64,000 nucleotides of DNA from Bacillus sp. sid0103. GTDB lineage: Bacteria; Bacillota; Bacilli; Bacillales_B; DSM-18226. A model generated the notes under the pieces. It saw nothing but the letters and a program-made list of their open reading frames with translations. It made no database searches and had not been told where the DNA came from. The translations under genes and the position numbers were made by a program. The DNA lies in the NCBI RefSeq assembly GCF_019219025.1, contig NZ_JAHUWN010000013.1, positions 1-64,000 of the forward strand. Direction: 5' to 3'. This document shows positions 23,526 to 32,639 of this stretch, piece by piece. How positions within the stretch are numbered: the stretch's first letter is position 1; the number at the start of each line of letters is the position of its first letter.

Positions 23526-24872
23526 ATGCCATTAGTCATAGTAGCACTAGGGATTGTAGCATTACTGATTTTAATCATGGGTTTAAAGTTAAACACATTT
23601 GTTTCACTTATCATTGTCTCATTCGGTGTGGCGATAGCACTTGGAATGAAATTAGATGAAATCATTGCAACTATTGAAGCTGGACTAGGCGGGACACTTG
23701 GACATATAGCACTTATTTTTGGACTTGGTGCAATGCTTGGTAAATTAATTGCAGATTCAGGAGGCGCGCAGCGTATTGCGATGACTCTGGTTAATAAATT
23801 TGGTGAAAAGAATATTCAGTGGGCTGTAGTAGCCTCATCATTCATTATCGGAATCGCTTTATTTTTTGAAGTAGGGCTAGTGTTATTAATTCCAATTGTT
23901 TTTGCCATTTCTAAACAATTAAAGGTTTCTATTCTATTTCTTGGGATTCCAATGGCAGCAGCTTTATCTGTAACACATGGCTTTTTACCGCCGCATCCTG
24001 GACCAACCACCATTGCAGGTGAATTTGGTGCCGATCTTGGTCAAGTATTACTTTACGGTTTTATTATTTCAGTTCCAACTGTTTTTATCGCTGGACCTTT
24101 ATTTACAAAGCTAGCTAAAAAATTGGTCCCAGAATCATTTGCGAAAACTGGTAGTATTGCTTCCTTAGGCGAACAAAAAACATTTAAACTCGAAGACACT
24201 CCAGGGTTTGGAATCAGTGTGTTTACCGCAATGCTTCCTGTTATATTAATGTCGATTGCTACCATTATTACGTTGCTTCAAAAAACAATGGGATTTGCTG
24301 ATAATAATTTTCTAGCTATTATCCGTTTTGTTGGCGGTGCATCTCCTGCCATGGTTATCTCTTTATTATTCGCTATTTATACAATGGGATTGGCAAGAAA
24401 TATTCCAATTAAAACAGTGATGGATTCATGTTCAACAGCAATCACACATATTGGGATGATGCTCTTAATTATCGGCGGCGGCGGTGCCTTTAAACAAGTA
24501 CTAATTAATGGCCATGTAGGTGACTATGTAGCCGAATTATTTAAAGGGACTTCCATTTCACCGATTTTACTTGCCTGGATCATCGCGGCAATATTACGTA
24601 TTTCTTTGGGGTCTGCAACGGTTGCGGCTTTAACCACCGCTGGTTTAGTCATCCCAATGTTAGGTCAAACAGACGTTAACCTTGCATTAGTTGTACTTGC
24701 TACTGGAGCGGGCAGCTTAATTGCTTCACACGTTAATGATGCTGGTTTCTGGATGTTTAAGGAGTATTTTGGTTTAAGCATGAAAGAAACATTTGCAACA
24801 TGGACATTGCTTGAGACAATTATTTCTGTTTGTGGATTAGGATTTGTTTTACTACTAAGTTTAATCGTTTAA
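23526..24872 (+). CDS. gntP: Gluconate:proton symporter
   Basis: A 448-residue GntP-family permease with about 12-14 membrane helices and the family segments FGLGAMLGKLIADSGGAQRI, THGFLPPHPGPT and SLIASHVNDAGFWMFKEYF. It imports gluconate. The ATG at 23526 follows GGGGG by eight bases; an in-frame TTG at 23511 overlaps that site and is not the likely start. Twenty bases after gntK. Confidence 0.95.
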   Translation: MPLVIVALGIVALLILIMGLKLNTFVSLIIVSFGVAIALGMKLDEIIATIEAGLGGTLGHIALIFGLGAMLGKLIADSGGAQRIAMTLVNKFGEKNIQWAVVASSFIIGIALFFEVGLVLLIPIVFAISKQLKVSILFLGIPMAAALSVTHGFLPPHPGPTTIAGEFGADLGQVLLYGFIISVPTVFIAGPLFTKLAKKLVPESFAKTGSIASLGEQKTFKLEDTPGFGISVFTAMLPVILMSIATIITLLQKTMGFADNNFLAIIRFVGGASPAMVISLLFAIYTMGLARNIPIKTVMDSCSTAITHIGMMLLIIGGGGAFKQVLINGHVGDYVAELFKGTSISPILLAWIIAAILRISLGSATVAALTTAGLVIPMLGQTDVNLALVVLATGAGSLIASHVNDAGFWMFKEYFGLSMKETFATWTLLETIISVCGLGFVLLLSLIV

Positions 24873-24881
24873 GAAAGATAT

Positions 24882-24980
24882 CCAAAAGTGGGAGGTAAAT
24901 ATACCCCCACTTTTGGCAGTTAGTCAAGGCAGTATCCTCCTCAAATGCTTAGAATCCGCTAAGTATGATAAGCGGTGGAT
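24882..24980 (+). promoter_or_regulatory. Two hairpins between gntP and gnd
   Basis: A perfect 11-bp stem, CCAAAAGTGGG / CCCACTTTTGG (24882-24916), lacks a U-run, and a second hairpin around CCGCT / AGCGG follows at about 24953-24976. They fill most of the 148 bases before gnd. They could stabilise the gntRKP message, partly terminate, or set the level of gnd. Confidence 0.55.
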
Positions 24981-25020
24981 TTACTGCCCTTTCATTTTTA
25001 TTAAAGGAGTCGAAAGTGAC

Positions 25021-26424
25021 ATGCATAATACAATTGGAGTTATTGGTTTAGGAGTAATGGGCAGTAATATTGCCTTAAATATGGCAAACAAAGGGGAAAG
25101 AGTAGCTGTCTATAATTACACGAGAGATTTAACAGATAAACTTATGGATAGAATTGATCATCAATCTATTGATCCGTACTACGACGTGCAAAGTTTTGTT
25201 CAGTCCTTGGAAACGCCTAGAAAAATCTTCCTAATGGTGACCGCCGGGGCAGCGATTGATTCAGTGATTTCCTCTTTAGTTCCTTTTCTTGAGGCCGATG
25301 ATATTATCATGGACGGCGGTAACTCCCATTATGAAGATACGGCCCGTAGATATGATGATTTAAAGTCAAAAGGCATTGATTATTTAGGAATTGGTATTTC
25401 TGGTGGAGAAGTTGGCGCTTTAAATGGTCCTTCGATTATGCCTGGCGGGGATAAAGTCGTGTATGAAAAAGCAGCACCTATTCTTACAAAGATAGCCGCC
25501 CAAGTCGAGGATACCCCATGTTGTACATATATTGGCCCAAAAGGTGCCGGGCACTTTGTGAAAATGGTTCATAACGGGATCGAGTATGCTGATATGCAGC
25601 TTATTGCTGAAGCCTATACTTTTTTAAGGGAAAGATTACTGTTATCTGTGAATGAAATTGCGGATATTTTTGAAACTTGGAATCAGGGCGAATTGAAAAG
25701 TTACCTCATCGAAATCACCGCGGAAATTTTAAAGAAAAAGGATGAAAAAACCGGCTTACCACTGGTCGATGTTATCCTTGATAAAGTGGGGCAAAAAGGA
25801 ACAGGTAAATGGACAAGTATTCAAGCGATTGATAACGGGATTCCCCTTTCCATTATTACCGAGTCATTGTTCTCCCGCTATGTATCTGCTTTAAAAGAAG
25901 AACGTGTTATTGCGGATGATATTTTAACTGGACCGGAAATGAATCATTCGATGTTAGAAAAAGATTTGTGGATTGAATACGTTAGAGAAGCATTATATAT
26001 GGGCAAAGTTTGTGCCTACGCCCAAGGGTTTACACAATATAAAATGACTTCTGACCTTTATGACTGGAACTTGCCTTTAGAAGAGATTGCGCTTATTTTC
26101 CGCGGCGGCTGCATCATTCGTGCCGAGTTTTTAAATGTAATAAGCGAAGTCTATCAAGGACAAGCAAATCTGAAAAATTTATTAATCGCCCCATTTTTTG
26201 CTGAAAAAGTAAAAGAGTATCAATCAGGTTTAAGAAAAATCGTATGTGAGGGAATTAATTCAGGGATTTCCTTCCCGTGTTTAAGTGCTTCCCTTTCTTA
26301 TTTCGATAGCTATCGAAGAGGCCATTCGAATGCCAACCTTTTACAGGCTCAACGGGATTACTTCGGGGCCCATACGTATGAGCGTACCGATATGGAAGGC
26401 GTCTTTCACACAGAATGGAACTAA
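25021..26424 (+). CDS. gntZ: 6-phosphogluconate dehydrogenase, decarboxylating
   Basis: A 467-residue enzyme with an N-terminal Rossmann domain (NTIGVIGLGVMGSNIALNMANKG), the substrate loop IGISGGEVGALNGPSIMPGG, the catalytic KMVHNGIEY and C-terminal HTEWN. It oxidises 6-phosphogluconate to ribulose 5-phosphate, CO2 and NADPH, the last step of the gluconate pathway encoded here. The ATG follows AAAGGAG at 11 bases; the 36 in-frame codons upstream of it are not protein-like. Equivalent to gntZ of B. subtilis by position. Confidence 0.95.
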   Translation: MHNTIGVIGLGVMGSNIALNMANKGERVAVYNYTRDLTDKLMDRIDHQSIDPYYDVQSFVQSLETPRKIFLMVTAGAAIDSVISSLVPFLEADDIIMDGGNSHYEDTARRYDDLKSKGIDYLGIGISGGEVGALNGPSIMPGGDKVVYEKAAPILTKIAAQVEDTPCCTYIGPKGAGHFVKMVHNGIEYADMQLIAEAYTFLRERLLLSVNEIADIFETWNQGELKSYLIEITAEILKKKDEKTGLPLVDVILDKVGQKGTGKWTSIQAIDNGIPLSIITESLFSRYVSALKEERVIADDILTGPEMNHSMLEKDLWIEYVREALYMGKVCAYAQGFTQYKMTSDLYDWNLPLEEIALIFRGGCIIRAEFLNVISEVYQGQANLKNLLIAPFFAEKVKEYQSGLRKIVCEGINSGISFPCLSASLSYFDSYRRGHSNANLLQAQRDYFGAHTYERTDMEGVFHTEWN

Positions 26425-26442
26425 GGAGCCTTTCATAAACTA

Positions 26443-26481
26443 ACAAAGTCCTATACTCATGAAATGAGTATAGGACTTTGT
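26443..26481 (+). terminator. Terminator of the gnt operon
   Basis: An 18-bp stem (ACAAAGTCCTATACTCAT and its complement) with a GAA loop, followed by TTCTAATTT. Confidence 0.88.
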
Positions 26482-26564
26482 TCTAATTTCACATAGAGTA
26501 TGAATAGAATGAAAACGTAAGGATTATGAATAGAGTAAAAATAACGAATTATTGGAGGGATTTT

Positions 26565-26873
26565 ATGTCAACATCAAGGATACTGAAATGGGTTTCAGGC
26601 GGGCTTGAAGCATTACTCGGAATTCCTGTACTTGGAGGTTCGATCGTTCTCAGTCTTGTATGGACCCCTCTAGCAATCATGTTAATATTACATATTGTTA
26701 CGTTGGTGATTACCAAAAAAGAGGGCAGCGGGTCAATTACTGGTAGTGTCCTTGGAATCATAACTTCTTGTATAGGTTGGATTCCGTTTGTAGGGATGGT
26801 TATGCATATTATCTCGGCCATTATTCTCATGGTTGATGCAGCTAAAGCAGAAAGCAACCATGCAGGAAGTTAA
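26565..26873 (+). CDS. Small membrane protein, unknown
   Basis: A 102-residue protein with two or three membrane segments, rich in Gly and Ile (SGGLEALLGIPVLGGSIVLSL...; IITSCIGWIPFVGMVMHIISAIIL). GGAGGG five to six bases before the ATG at 26565 sets the start; an upstream in-frame ATG at 26526 has no such site. I do not recognise a named family. It stands alone after the gnt terminator. Confidence 0.7.
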   Translation: MSTSRILKWVSGGLEALLGIPVLGGSIVLSLVWTPLAIMLILHIVTLVITKKEGSGSITGSVLGIITSCIGWIPFVGMVMHIISAIILMVDAAKAESNHAGS

Positions 26874-26897
26874 GTTTCCTTCCGACATGATGAATCA

Positions 26898-27383
26898 CTA
26901 TTTATTTAGCTCAATCGTCAGCTTTTTAATACTTTCCATCACTTCTTGGAGATTTGCTCCATGATTCATTTCATTTCTAGCTTGGAGCAAAACGGGTCGC
27001 ACCGATTCAACAGAACGGCCAAATTGGTACATCCACTCATAACGCGGGACCATCCACATGTGAAAATGATGGGTGGTATCTTCGTTATAAAAGTAATAAA
27101 CATTTTCAATCCCAAGGACTTCTCTTTGGGCTTTTCTAATTTTGGTGAGGATATTTATGTAATCAATCTTTTCGGCTTCCGTCAATTCATCAAGACATGT
27201 AATATGCCGCTTGGATGCGACGATCATTAATCCCTTAATCGGGTAGGCCACATCTTGATGGGCATGGAAATAGTCTGTTTCATAGACGACCCCGCCATCA
27301 GGCTCAATCAATCCACTAGTTAAGGCACAGCTTAAACATTCCACCTCGACCGTGTTTCCATTGGATAAGGTAATTTTTCTCAT
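26898..27383 (-). CDS. HIT-family nucleotide-binding protein
   Basis: A 161-residue HIT-like protein. The N-terminus has ECLSCALTSG and the histidine triad region reads HHFHMWMVPR: the first two histidines, including the usual nucleophile, are kept but the third is Trp. HIT proteins hydrolyse or transfer nucleotide phosphates. The start is the ATG after GGAGGGG; about 46 upstream codons run back through a terminator and are not real. The variant triad may change or reduce activity. Confidence 0.82.
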   Translation of the reverse strand: MRKITLSNGNTVEVECLSCALTSGLIEPDGGVVYETDYFHAHQDVAYPIKGLMIVASKRHITCLDELTEAEKIDYINILTKIRKAQREVLGIENVYYFYNEDTTHHFHMWMVPRYEWMYQFGRSVESVRPVLLQARNEMNHGANLQEVMESIKKLTIELNK

Positions 27384-27414
27384 TAAGTCCCCTCCAAAAT
27401 TAATTTTTCTCACC

Positions 27415-27446
27415 AAAAACCTTGCCAGTAATTGGCAAGGTTTTTT
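27415..27446. terminator. Terminator hairpin upstream of the HIT gene
   Basis: AAACCTTGCCA / TGGCAAGGTTT stem with T-run on the plus side and a T-rich flank on the minus side. It probably ended the decayed aldolase unit at 27496. Confidence 0.8.
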
Positions 27447-27495
27447 TAGGTTTTGCATTTGCATTATATGTTGGTAATTCAAAATCATCAAGTAA

Positions 27496-27678
27496 TTACT
27501 TCTTTTCTTTATCAAAACCAACTTTATATAATTCGAGCGGCCAGTACTCTACATCAAAAGACTCCTTTTCATTAAGTGAAACAAAATGACCAATTGATGT
27601 AGATGCACCCATTACAGCAATTGCTCTTTTATAACAGGAAATACTTATGAAATGACTTCTAAATTGGGTTATTTTCAA
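27496..27678 (-). pseudogene. Fragment of a class II aldolase/dehydrogenase
   Basis: Sixty codons reading, near the end, SLNEKESFDVEYWPLELYKVGF. The FDxEYWPLE pattern is familiar from the junction of bifunctional rhamnulose-1-phosphate aldolase/short-chain dehydrogenases. Only this piece is present; the start is a TTG without a good Shine-Dalgarno and the two enzymatic domains are missing. It lies between two terminators downstream of lsrB. Probably a relic. The family call rests on memory of the motif. Confidence 0.5.
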
Positions 27679-27699
27679 ACATCACTTTCTGCCTTCAAA

Positions 27700-27725
27700 A
27701 AGAAAAACTGCCAGCTAAGGCAGTC
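27700..27725 (-). terminator. Terminator of the lsrACDB operon
   Basis: GACTGCC / GGCAGTT stem and TTTTTCTTTTT on the minus strand, shortly after the lsrB stop. Confidence 0.85.
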
Positions 27726-27736
27726 TTCCTTCTATG

Positions 27737-28801
27737 TTAGAAATCGTAATTATCAATATTATCCTTCTTAAAAACAACTCGTTCTGGCAATAAGATGATT
27801 CCACTGTGGTCATCTGTGTAATCATACCCTTGGATTGTGTTAGGCTCGATTTTAACATGACCTATATTGGGTACATCAAACTCATCGCCAACTTTTAGCT
27901 CCTTGCCTTCGACCGTCATTAAGTATGCAACATAAGCTGCAAGGGCACCCTGCTTTTTAACATCCCAGAGTCCGAATTGTTTTACAGTATCACGTTTTAC
28001 AAAATCTCTCATAACGTTTGGTGTTGAAAAACCTGTGATTGTAATCTTCCCTGCCACTTTAAGATTTTCTGCAGCTTGAGCCATAGCAGGTAATGCAGTA
28101 GCATCAGGACAAATGACCGCATCAATATCAGGATACGTCTTAATAATATTTTGACCAACAGTTAATGATTTTTGGGCATCATTTTCTCCATACTGCGTCG
28201 TCACAATTTCCCAGCCTGGATGTTCAGCTTTTATTTTTGCTTTAGCTGCCTCAACCCATTGGTTTTGGTCTGTAACCGTTGGACTAGAATAGAAGAAAGC
28301 TACTTTGGCCTTATCTGGAATTTGTTCGGCAGTCATATCAATGAGCATTCCACCTAGTTGGTCCGGAGTTCCTTGGTTAATATAGAATGAACGGTGTTCC
28401 GGATTTACGTCTGAGTCCCAAGTTAAGATTTTAACTCCACGCTTCTTCGCACGATCTAATGCTTGGTTTAAGCCGTCTACAGAGGTAGATGAAATCATCA
28501 GGGCTTTATAACCTTGGTTTACAAAGTTATTAATGTATTTTACCTGTCCAGCAACAGAAGCTTCGCTTGGTCCATCATAAGTTAATTCAACTCCAAGTTC
28601 TTTAGCCATTTCTTTAGCACCCTGCCCGCCAGATGTGAAAAATCCAACACCTGTAAGTTTAGGGATAAATGCTAATTTAATATTTTTCTTGTTTGTTTTT
28701 TCCCCGCCTGAAGTCTTTTCTCCGCCGCTGCTGCATGCTGCAAGTAGTAACAATGCCGATAAAACAACTGTGAATAGCTTTAATAATGCTGATTTCTTCA
28801 T
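27737..28801 (-). CDS. lsrB: AI-2 binding lipoprotein LsrB
   Basis: A 354-residue substrate-binding lipoprotein (lipobox LLAAC, Cys23). It matches enterobacterial LsrB closely: [13 protein letters not shown], GTPDQLGG- and [15 protein letters not shown] segments and the final GYDYxxDxxGIxLLPERVxFxKxNI. The six residues known to bind AI-2 in Salmonella LsrB correspond to K48, D129, D178, Q179, P232 and A234 here, all present. It captures furanosyl AI-2 outside the membrane for LsrACD. Last gene of the operon. Confidence 0.95.
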   Translation of the reverse strand: MKKSALLKLFTVVLSALLLLAACSSGGEKTSGGEKTNKKNIKLAFIPKLTGVGFFTSGGQGAKEMAKELGVELTYDGPSEASVAGQVKYINNFVNQGYKALMISSTSVDGLNQALDRAKKRGVKILTWDSDVNPEHRSFYINQGTPDQLGGMLIDMTAEQIPDKAKVAFFYSSPTVTDQNQWVEAAKAKIKAEHPGWEIVTTQYGENDAQKSLTVGQNIIKTYPDIDAVICPDATALPAMAQAAENLKVAGKITITGFSTPNVMRDFVKRDTVKQFGLWDVKKQGALAAYVAYLMTVEGKELKVGDEFDVPNIGHVKIEPNTIQGYDYTDDHSGIILLPERVVFKKDNIDNYDF

Positions 28802-28818
28802 TAATCTACACTCCCTTT

Positions 28819-29829
28819 TTAGGACTCTTTCACAAGATCCTTTTTATTATTTAATTTTTTAAATAATAGTTGGAAATTACGCCAATTGGTTAATCGGAGT
28901 AAAACAGCGATGATTAATAAAAAACCAATAACCACACTTGTTTCTTGATTGGTCATACTCATCATTTGTAGACCATATTGCATCATCCCAATAACAATAC
29001 TTGCAACTCCTGTTCCAACAACGCTGCCCTTTCCACCTGTAATACTAGTCCCTCCTAAGACGACGGCAGTAATGACAGGCAAAACCGCATCTGTCCCAAG
29101 GTCCGACCTCGCTGAACTGAAGTAGGATGTTAAGACTACACCACTGATACCACCTCCTAAACCTGCAATAACATAGGACCAAATCAAAATGGACTTAGTA
29201 CCAATTCCGCTAAAACGGGCTGCTTTGATGTTAATACCAATGAGGAACACCTGTCTGCCAAATCGTGTGAGGTGTAAGATAACAGCAAATACAATCATAA
29301 AGAAGACAAAAAATAATAATGGGTTAGGCAAGCCAAAGGTTTCACCATTTGCTAATTGAACAAATGAGTCAGGAAAACCACTGATTCCTTCATACCCAGA
29401 TGCACTGCTGCCGCCGGAAATGACTAAGGCAATCCCAGAGAACAGGAACATGCTGCCAAGAGTAACAACCAAGGGCTGGACGTTACTATTCGCAACAATT
29501 ATTCCATTCACTCCGCCAGCACAGGCGCTTATCACTAACGCTATCAAAACCGCCAGCCAGACCTCTACTCCGTTCGTCCAGAGAACACCAATGGAAATTG
29601 AGGTTAATCCAATTGTTGATCCAATCGAAACATCGATTCCGCCAGTAATAATGACGTAGGTCATCGGAATAGCAGCCAGTCCGATATATACATAGTCATT
29701 CATGCTAAATATTAGATTGGTGAAGTTCAAAAAGTCCGGATTCATCACACTGAAGAAAATAATTTCAATGACTAGGAAAATAACCAGTGCACCTTCCCAC
29801 CTAAAGAGCGGCTTGGTCAGTTTTGTCAT
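28819..29829 (-). CDS. lsrD: AI-2 ABC transporter permease LsrD
   Basis: A 336-residue permease of the ribose/AI-2 family (BPD_transp_2) with eight to ten membrane helices and the motif [15 protein letters not shown]. Together with LsrC it forms the channel for AI-2 import. GGAGGG lies ten bases before the ATG, within the end of lsrC (29-base overlap), so the two are coupled. Assigned to LsrD by order (A-C-D-B) and resemblance. Confidence 0.92.
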   Translation of the reverse strand: MTKLTKPLFRWEGALVIFLVIEIIFFSVMNPDFLNFTNLIFSMNDYVYIGLAAIPMTYVIITGGIDVSIGSTIGLTSISIGVLWTNGVEVWLAVLIALVISACAGGVNGIIVANSNVQPLVVTLGSMFLFSGIALVISGGSSASGYEGISGFPDSFVQLANGETFGLPNPLLFFVFFMIVFAVILHLTRFGRQVFLIGINIKAARFSGIGTKSILIWSYVIAGLGGGISGVVLTSYFSSARSDLGTDAVLPVITAVVLGGTSITGGKGSVVGTGVASIVIGMMQYGLQMMSMTNQETSVVIGFLLIIAVLLRLTNWRNFQLLFKKLNNKKDLVKES

Positions 29830-30841
29830 CAGTTTGAGTCCCTCCTTTTAAACCATTTGCTTTTTGATTAATTTTTTTCCCCTTTTTAAATTGGTTTGTT
29901 TTTATAAAGCTTTGAAATCTAGTATCACTAATTACAATAAACAGTAATAAAAATCCTGATATCGCATTGTTCCAATAGGCTGGTATTTTTAAGTAGATTA
30001 ATGAACTATTTATAGCAGTTAGGAATATTGCACCTAGCCCTGCTCCAAACACTGTCCCCAGTCCCCCGTTAAGACTTACACCGCCTAATACAGCTGCAGC
30101 AATAACTTGAAGTTCCATACCATTGCCCGTTTGGTTAGGGACGAATCCTATGTTCATAACAAAAATCATCCCAGCTATGGAGGCAGATAGCCCAGAAAGC
30201 ATAAATGCGATAACTCTTATCATAGAAACAGGTATTCCAATTAATCTAGCACCTTCAGCATTATCCCCCACGGCATAGAAATAACGGCCAAATTTGGTCA
30301 GCTTTAGAAAAAGAAATGCCGAAACAAGAATAATAATCCCAAGCCAGATAGGGAAAGGAAGGCCCATGAATTCGGCCCCTGAAAGCTTTTTGAAATAATT
30401 AGGAATGTCCTCAATCCACTCTCCGTCTGTTAAAATTATCATTAAACCTCTTAATATACCTAAAGTACCTAATGTCATAATAATTGCCGGGATTTTAAGG
30501 AAGGCAACTCCAATCCCATTAAAAAGACCAGCAAGGATTCCAACCATTAATACTAGTGCAGCAGCAAGCCATCCTGAAACACCATTTGTTAATAGTAAGC
30601 CGCAAACAGCTGCCGATATACCCATAATCGATCCAACAGACACATCTATTTCTGATGTTAACAAGACAAAGGATTGACCAACAGCTAATATGAGTAAAAT
30701 GACGCTGCTGCTAACTAATAGCAGTAAACTGTTACCGGAGACAAATTTACTATTAATCGCTCCTACAATTCCTATAAACACAATGATGAGAATAATAATG
30801 GAGGCTTCTCTTGCCTTCATAACCTTAGAAAAGAGATTCAT
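29801..30841 (-). CDS. lsrC: AI-2 ABC transporter permease LsrC
   Basis: A 346-residue permease of the same family with the motif LLTSEIDVSVGSIMGI and about eight to ten membrane helices. It is the first permease of the operon and pairs with LsrD. The ATG at 30841 overlaps the lsrA stop by four bases; an in-frame GTG at 30853 abuts the Shine-Dalgarno. The C-terminal tail is charged and longer than in enterobacteria (about 30 residues rich in Lys, Gly and Asp). Confidence 0.92.
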   Translation of the reverse strand: MNLFSKVMKAREASIIILIIVFIGIVGAINSKFVSGNSLLLLVSSSVILLILAVGQSFVLLTSEIDVSVGSIMGISAAVCGLLLTNGVSGWLAAALVLMVGILAGLFNGIGVAFLKIPAIIMTLGTLGILRGLMIILTDGEWIEDIPNYFKKLSGAEFMGLPFPIWLGIIILVSAFLFLKLTKFGRYFYAVGDNAEGARLIGIPVSMIRVIAFMLSGLSASIAGMIFVMNIGFVPNQTGNGMELQVIAAAVLGGVSLNGGLGTVFGAGLGAIFLTAINSSLIYLKIPAYWNNAISGFLLLFIVISDTRFQSFIKTNQFKKGKKINQKANGLKGGTQTDDKTDQAAL

Positions 30842-32367
30842 AGAGCCTTCCACTCCTTTTTAATACCGAATGCAGCCGAGGTTATGGAATCAACAGTTAA
30901 ATCTTCTTTTTCAATCGAAGAGGTTATCTGGCCTTCGTGCATAACAAGGACACGATCACTTAGTTGAACAATTTCTTCTGTATCTGAAGAAATCAAAATA
31001 ACCGCTAATCCATTATTCTTTAAGTCATCAATAATTCTATAAATATCCCCACGAGCACCAGCATCAATTCCTCGTGTCGGTTCATCTAAAATAATGACTT
31101 TTGGTTTTGTTTCTAGATACTTCGATAAAACAATCTTTTGTTGATTTCCACCAGAAAGATGGCTTAATAATTGGTTATGTCCGGTAGTGACTACCTTCAA
31201 GTTATTGATCGCTTTAGCTGAAATTTCTTTTTCTTTTTTTAGTGGGAGGAATAGGCGCTTATATCTATGCAGAATCGTTGATGTGATGTTCATTTTAATG
31301 GAGGCAATGGAGAAAATACCATGTTGATGTCGATCTTCAGGGACATACGCTAAACCACGATTGATTCGCTCACGTATGGAAAGCTTTTTAATACTATCTT
31401 GGTGCAAACGTACATCTCCGGATTCCCATGGTTCTAATCCGAAAATGGATGAGGCTAACTCCGTCCGGCCTGCGCCGACGACGCCAGCAATCCCCAAGAT
31501 TTCACCTGGATAGAGGTCAAAGGTGATATTTTGAAAACGGTGGCCTGTTAGGTCTCTAACAGCTAGGATTGGATTATTTGATTTTTTTATGGATGAATTT
31601 GGACCCTTTACATTCACTTCAGAAGCCTCTAATCTAACTACTCTTTCCGATGCACTCTTACTCTGTTCAGGCATTAAACCTTCTAATAATTTGTCGTAGG
31701 TGAATGCTTTTACTCCACCTTTAGTCGATATTAGTCCATCACGAAGAACTGCGACTGAATGAGCGAGTTCAAAAATTTCTGTTAACCGGTGGGTAATATA
31801 GAATACACCCATCCCATCGCTAGTTAACTTTTTAATAGTAGAAAAGAGAGAATTAATCTCACTAAAAGTTAGTGTCGATGTCGGTTCATCTAATATTAAA
31901 ATTTTTGAATTTCGTATTAGTCCTCTTAGCAATTCAACAAGTTGCTGTTCAGCAATAGATAAACTTATCCCTCTGCGGCTTATATCCAAGTTCCACCCTA
32001 ACTCAGAAAGGTAGTTCATTATTCGCTTCTCGCACTCGACTTTGTTTACATTTAAACCAATGGTAATATTTTCACGAATGGTCATATTTGGGAAAATTAG
32101 TGGTTCCTGTGGTACTAAGTAGATCCCATGCTTATGAGCATCTGCTGGTTGATGAAACGAAACTTCTTTACCTTGCACCACAATTTGGCCCTCATCTGGA
32201 CGATATAAACCAGTTATAATCTTCATTAAAGTAGATTTACCAGCACCGTTTCCACCAACAATTGCAAACACTTCTCCCTTATTAAGTGTTAAATCCACAC
32301 CTTTTAAGACAGGGTTTCCTGCAAATTGCTTATAAATTTGACGAATATGAATGAGCTCGCCATGCAT
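30838..32367 (-). CDS. lsrA: AI-2 ABC transporter ATPase LsrA
   Basis: A 509-residue ATPase with two nucleotide-binding halves. The first has Walker A GGNGAGKST and ILILDEPT; the second has a degenerate Walker A (GVVGAGRTE) but a full signature (LSGGNQQK) and IILDEPTRGID, the normal pattern for sugar/AI-2 importers. It powers AI-2 uptake. Start at the ATG after AGGTAGGTG. First gene of lsrACDB, divergent from lsrR. Confidence 0.93.
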   Translation of the reverse strand: MHGELIHIRQIYKQFAGNPVLKGVDLTLNKGEVFAIVGGNGAGKSTLMKIITGLYRPDEGQIVVQGKEVSFHQPADAHKHGIYLVPQEPLIFPNMTIRENITIGLNVNKVECEKRIMNYLSELGWNLDISRRGISLSIAEQQLVELLRGLIRNSKILILDEPTSTLTFSEINSLFSTIKKLTSDGMGVFYITHRLTEIFELAHSVAVLRDGLISTKGGVKAFTYDKLLEGLMPEQSKSASERVVRLEASEVNVKGPNSSIKKSNNPILAVRDLTGHRFQNITFDLYPGEILGIAGVVGAGRTELASSIFGLEPWESGDVRLHQDSIKKLSIRERINRGLAYVPEDRHQHGIFSIASIKMNITSTILHRYKRLFLPLKKEKEISAKAINNLKVVTTGHNQLLSHLSGGNQQKIVLSKYLETKPKVIILDEPTRGIDAGARGDIYRIIDDLKNNGLAVILISSDTEEIVQLSDRVLVMHEGQITSSIEKEDLTVDSITSAAFGIKKEWKAL

Positions 32368-32465
32368 TTTATTCACCTACCTAGCAAGTTATAATCTATT
32401 AAACTAAACTTTTTTTTACTATAGTTAACTTTTGTTTAATCACATCCAGAATTGTCATCCATAAA

Positions 32466-32479
32466 GTAAAACGCTTACA
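32466..32479. promoter_or_regulatory. cre-like site in the lsr intergenic region
   Basis: GTAAAACGCTTACA matches the CcpA consensus TGWNANCGNTNWCA except for the first two bases and sits about 100 bases before lsrA. It suggests carbon catabolite repression of AI-2 uptake, as cAMP-CRP does in E. coli. Confidence 0.6.
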
Positions 32480-32498
32480 AAACAAATACTAAATGACA

Positions 32499-32515
32499 AT
32501 TGACCTACAGTCAAT
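32499..32515. promoter_or_regulatory. Candidate LsrR operator
   Basis: Inverted repeat ATTGAC-CTACA-GTCAAT lies in the 272-base gap between lsrA and lsrR. It is the clearest dyad there. Binding by LsrR is inferred from position only. Confidence 0.45.
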
Positions 32516-32551
32516 ACGTTTATTCTAAATTATCTAAATATTTAGAAGTTA

Positions 32552-32580
32552 TTGACTTTTATTTTTCACCCCCCTATACT
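32552..32580 (+). promoter_or_regulatory. Promoter of lsrR-lsrK
   Basis: TTGACT (32552-32557), 17-base spacer, TATACT (32575-32580), about 60 bases before the lsrR start. Confidence 0.75.
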
Positions 32581-32639
32581 CAGTATTAGAGTTAAACATT
32601 TGTCTACGAGATGATTATTTGTTGAAAGGTTGATCAAAT

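Noticed and set aside
24913..25020. 36-codon upstream extension of 6-phosphogluconate dehydrogenase
   Set aside because: It contains the second intergenic hairpin and has no ribosome site, while a good one precedes the ATG at 25021 and the family starts there.
27384..27521. 46-codon upstream extension of the HIT protein
   Set aside because: It runs through a strong terminator hairpin and is not family-like; the ATG at 27383 has GGAGGGG before it.
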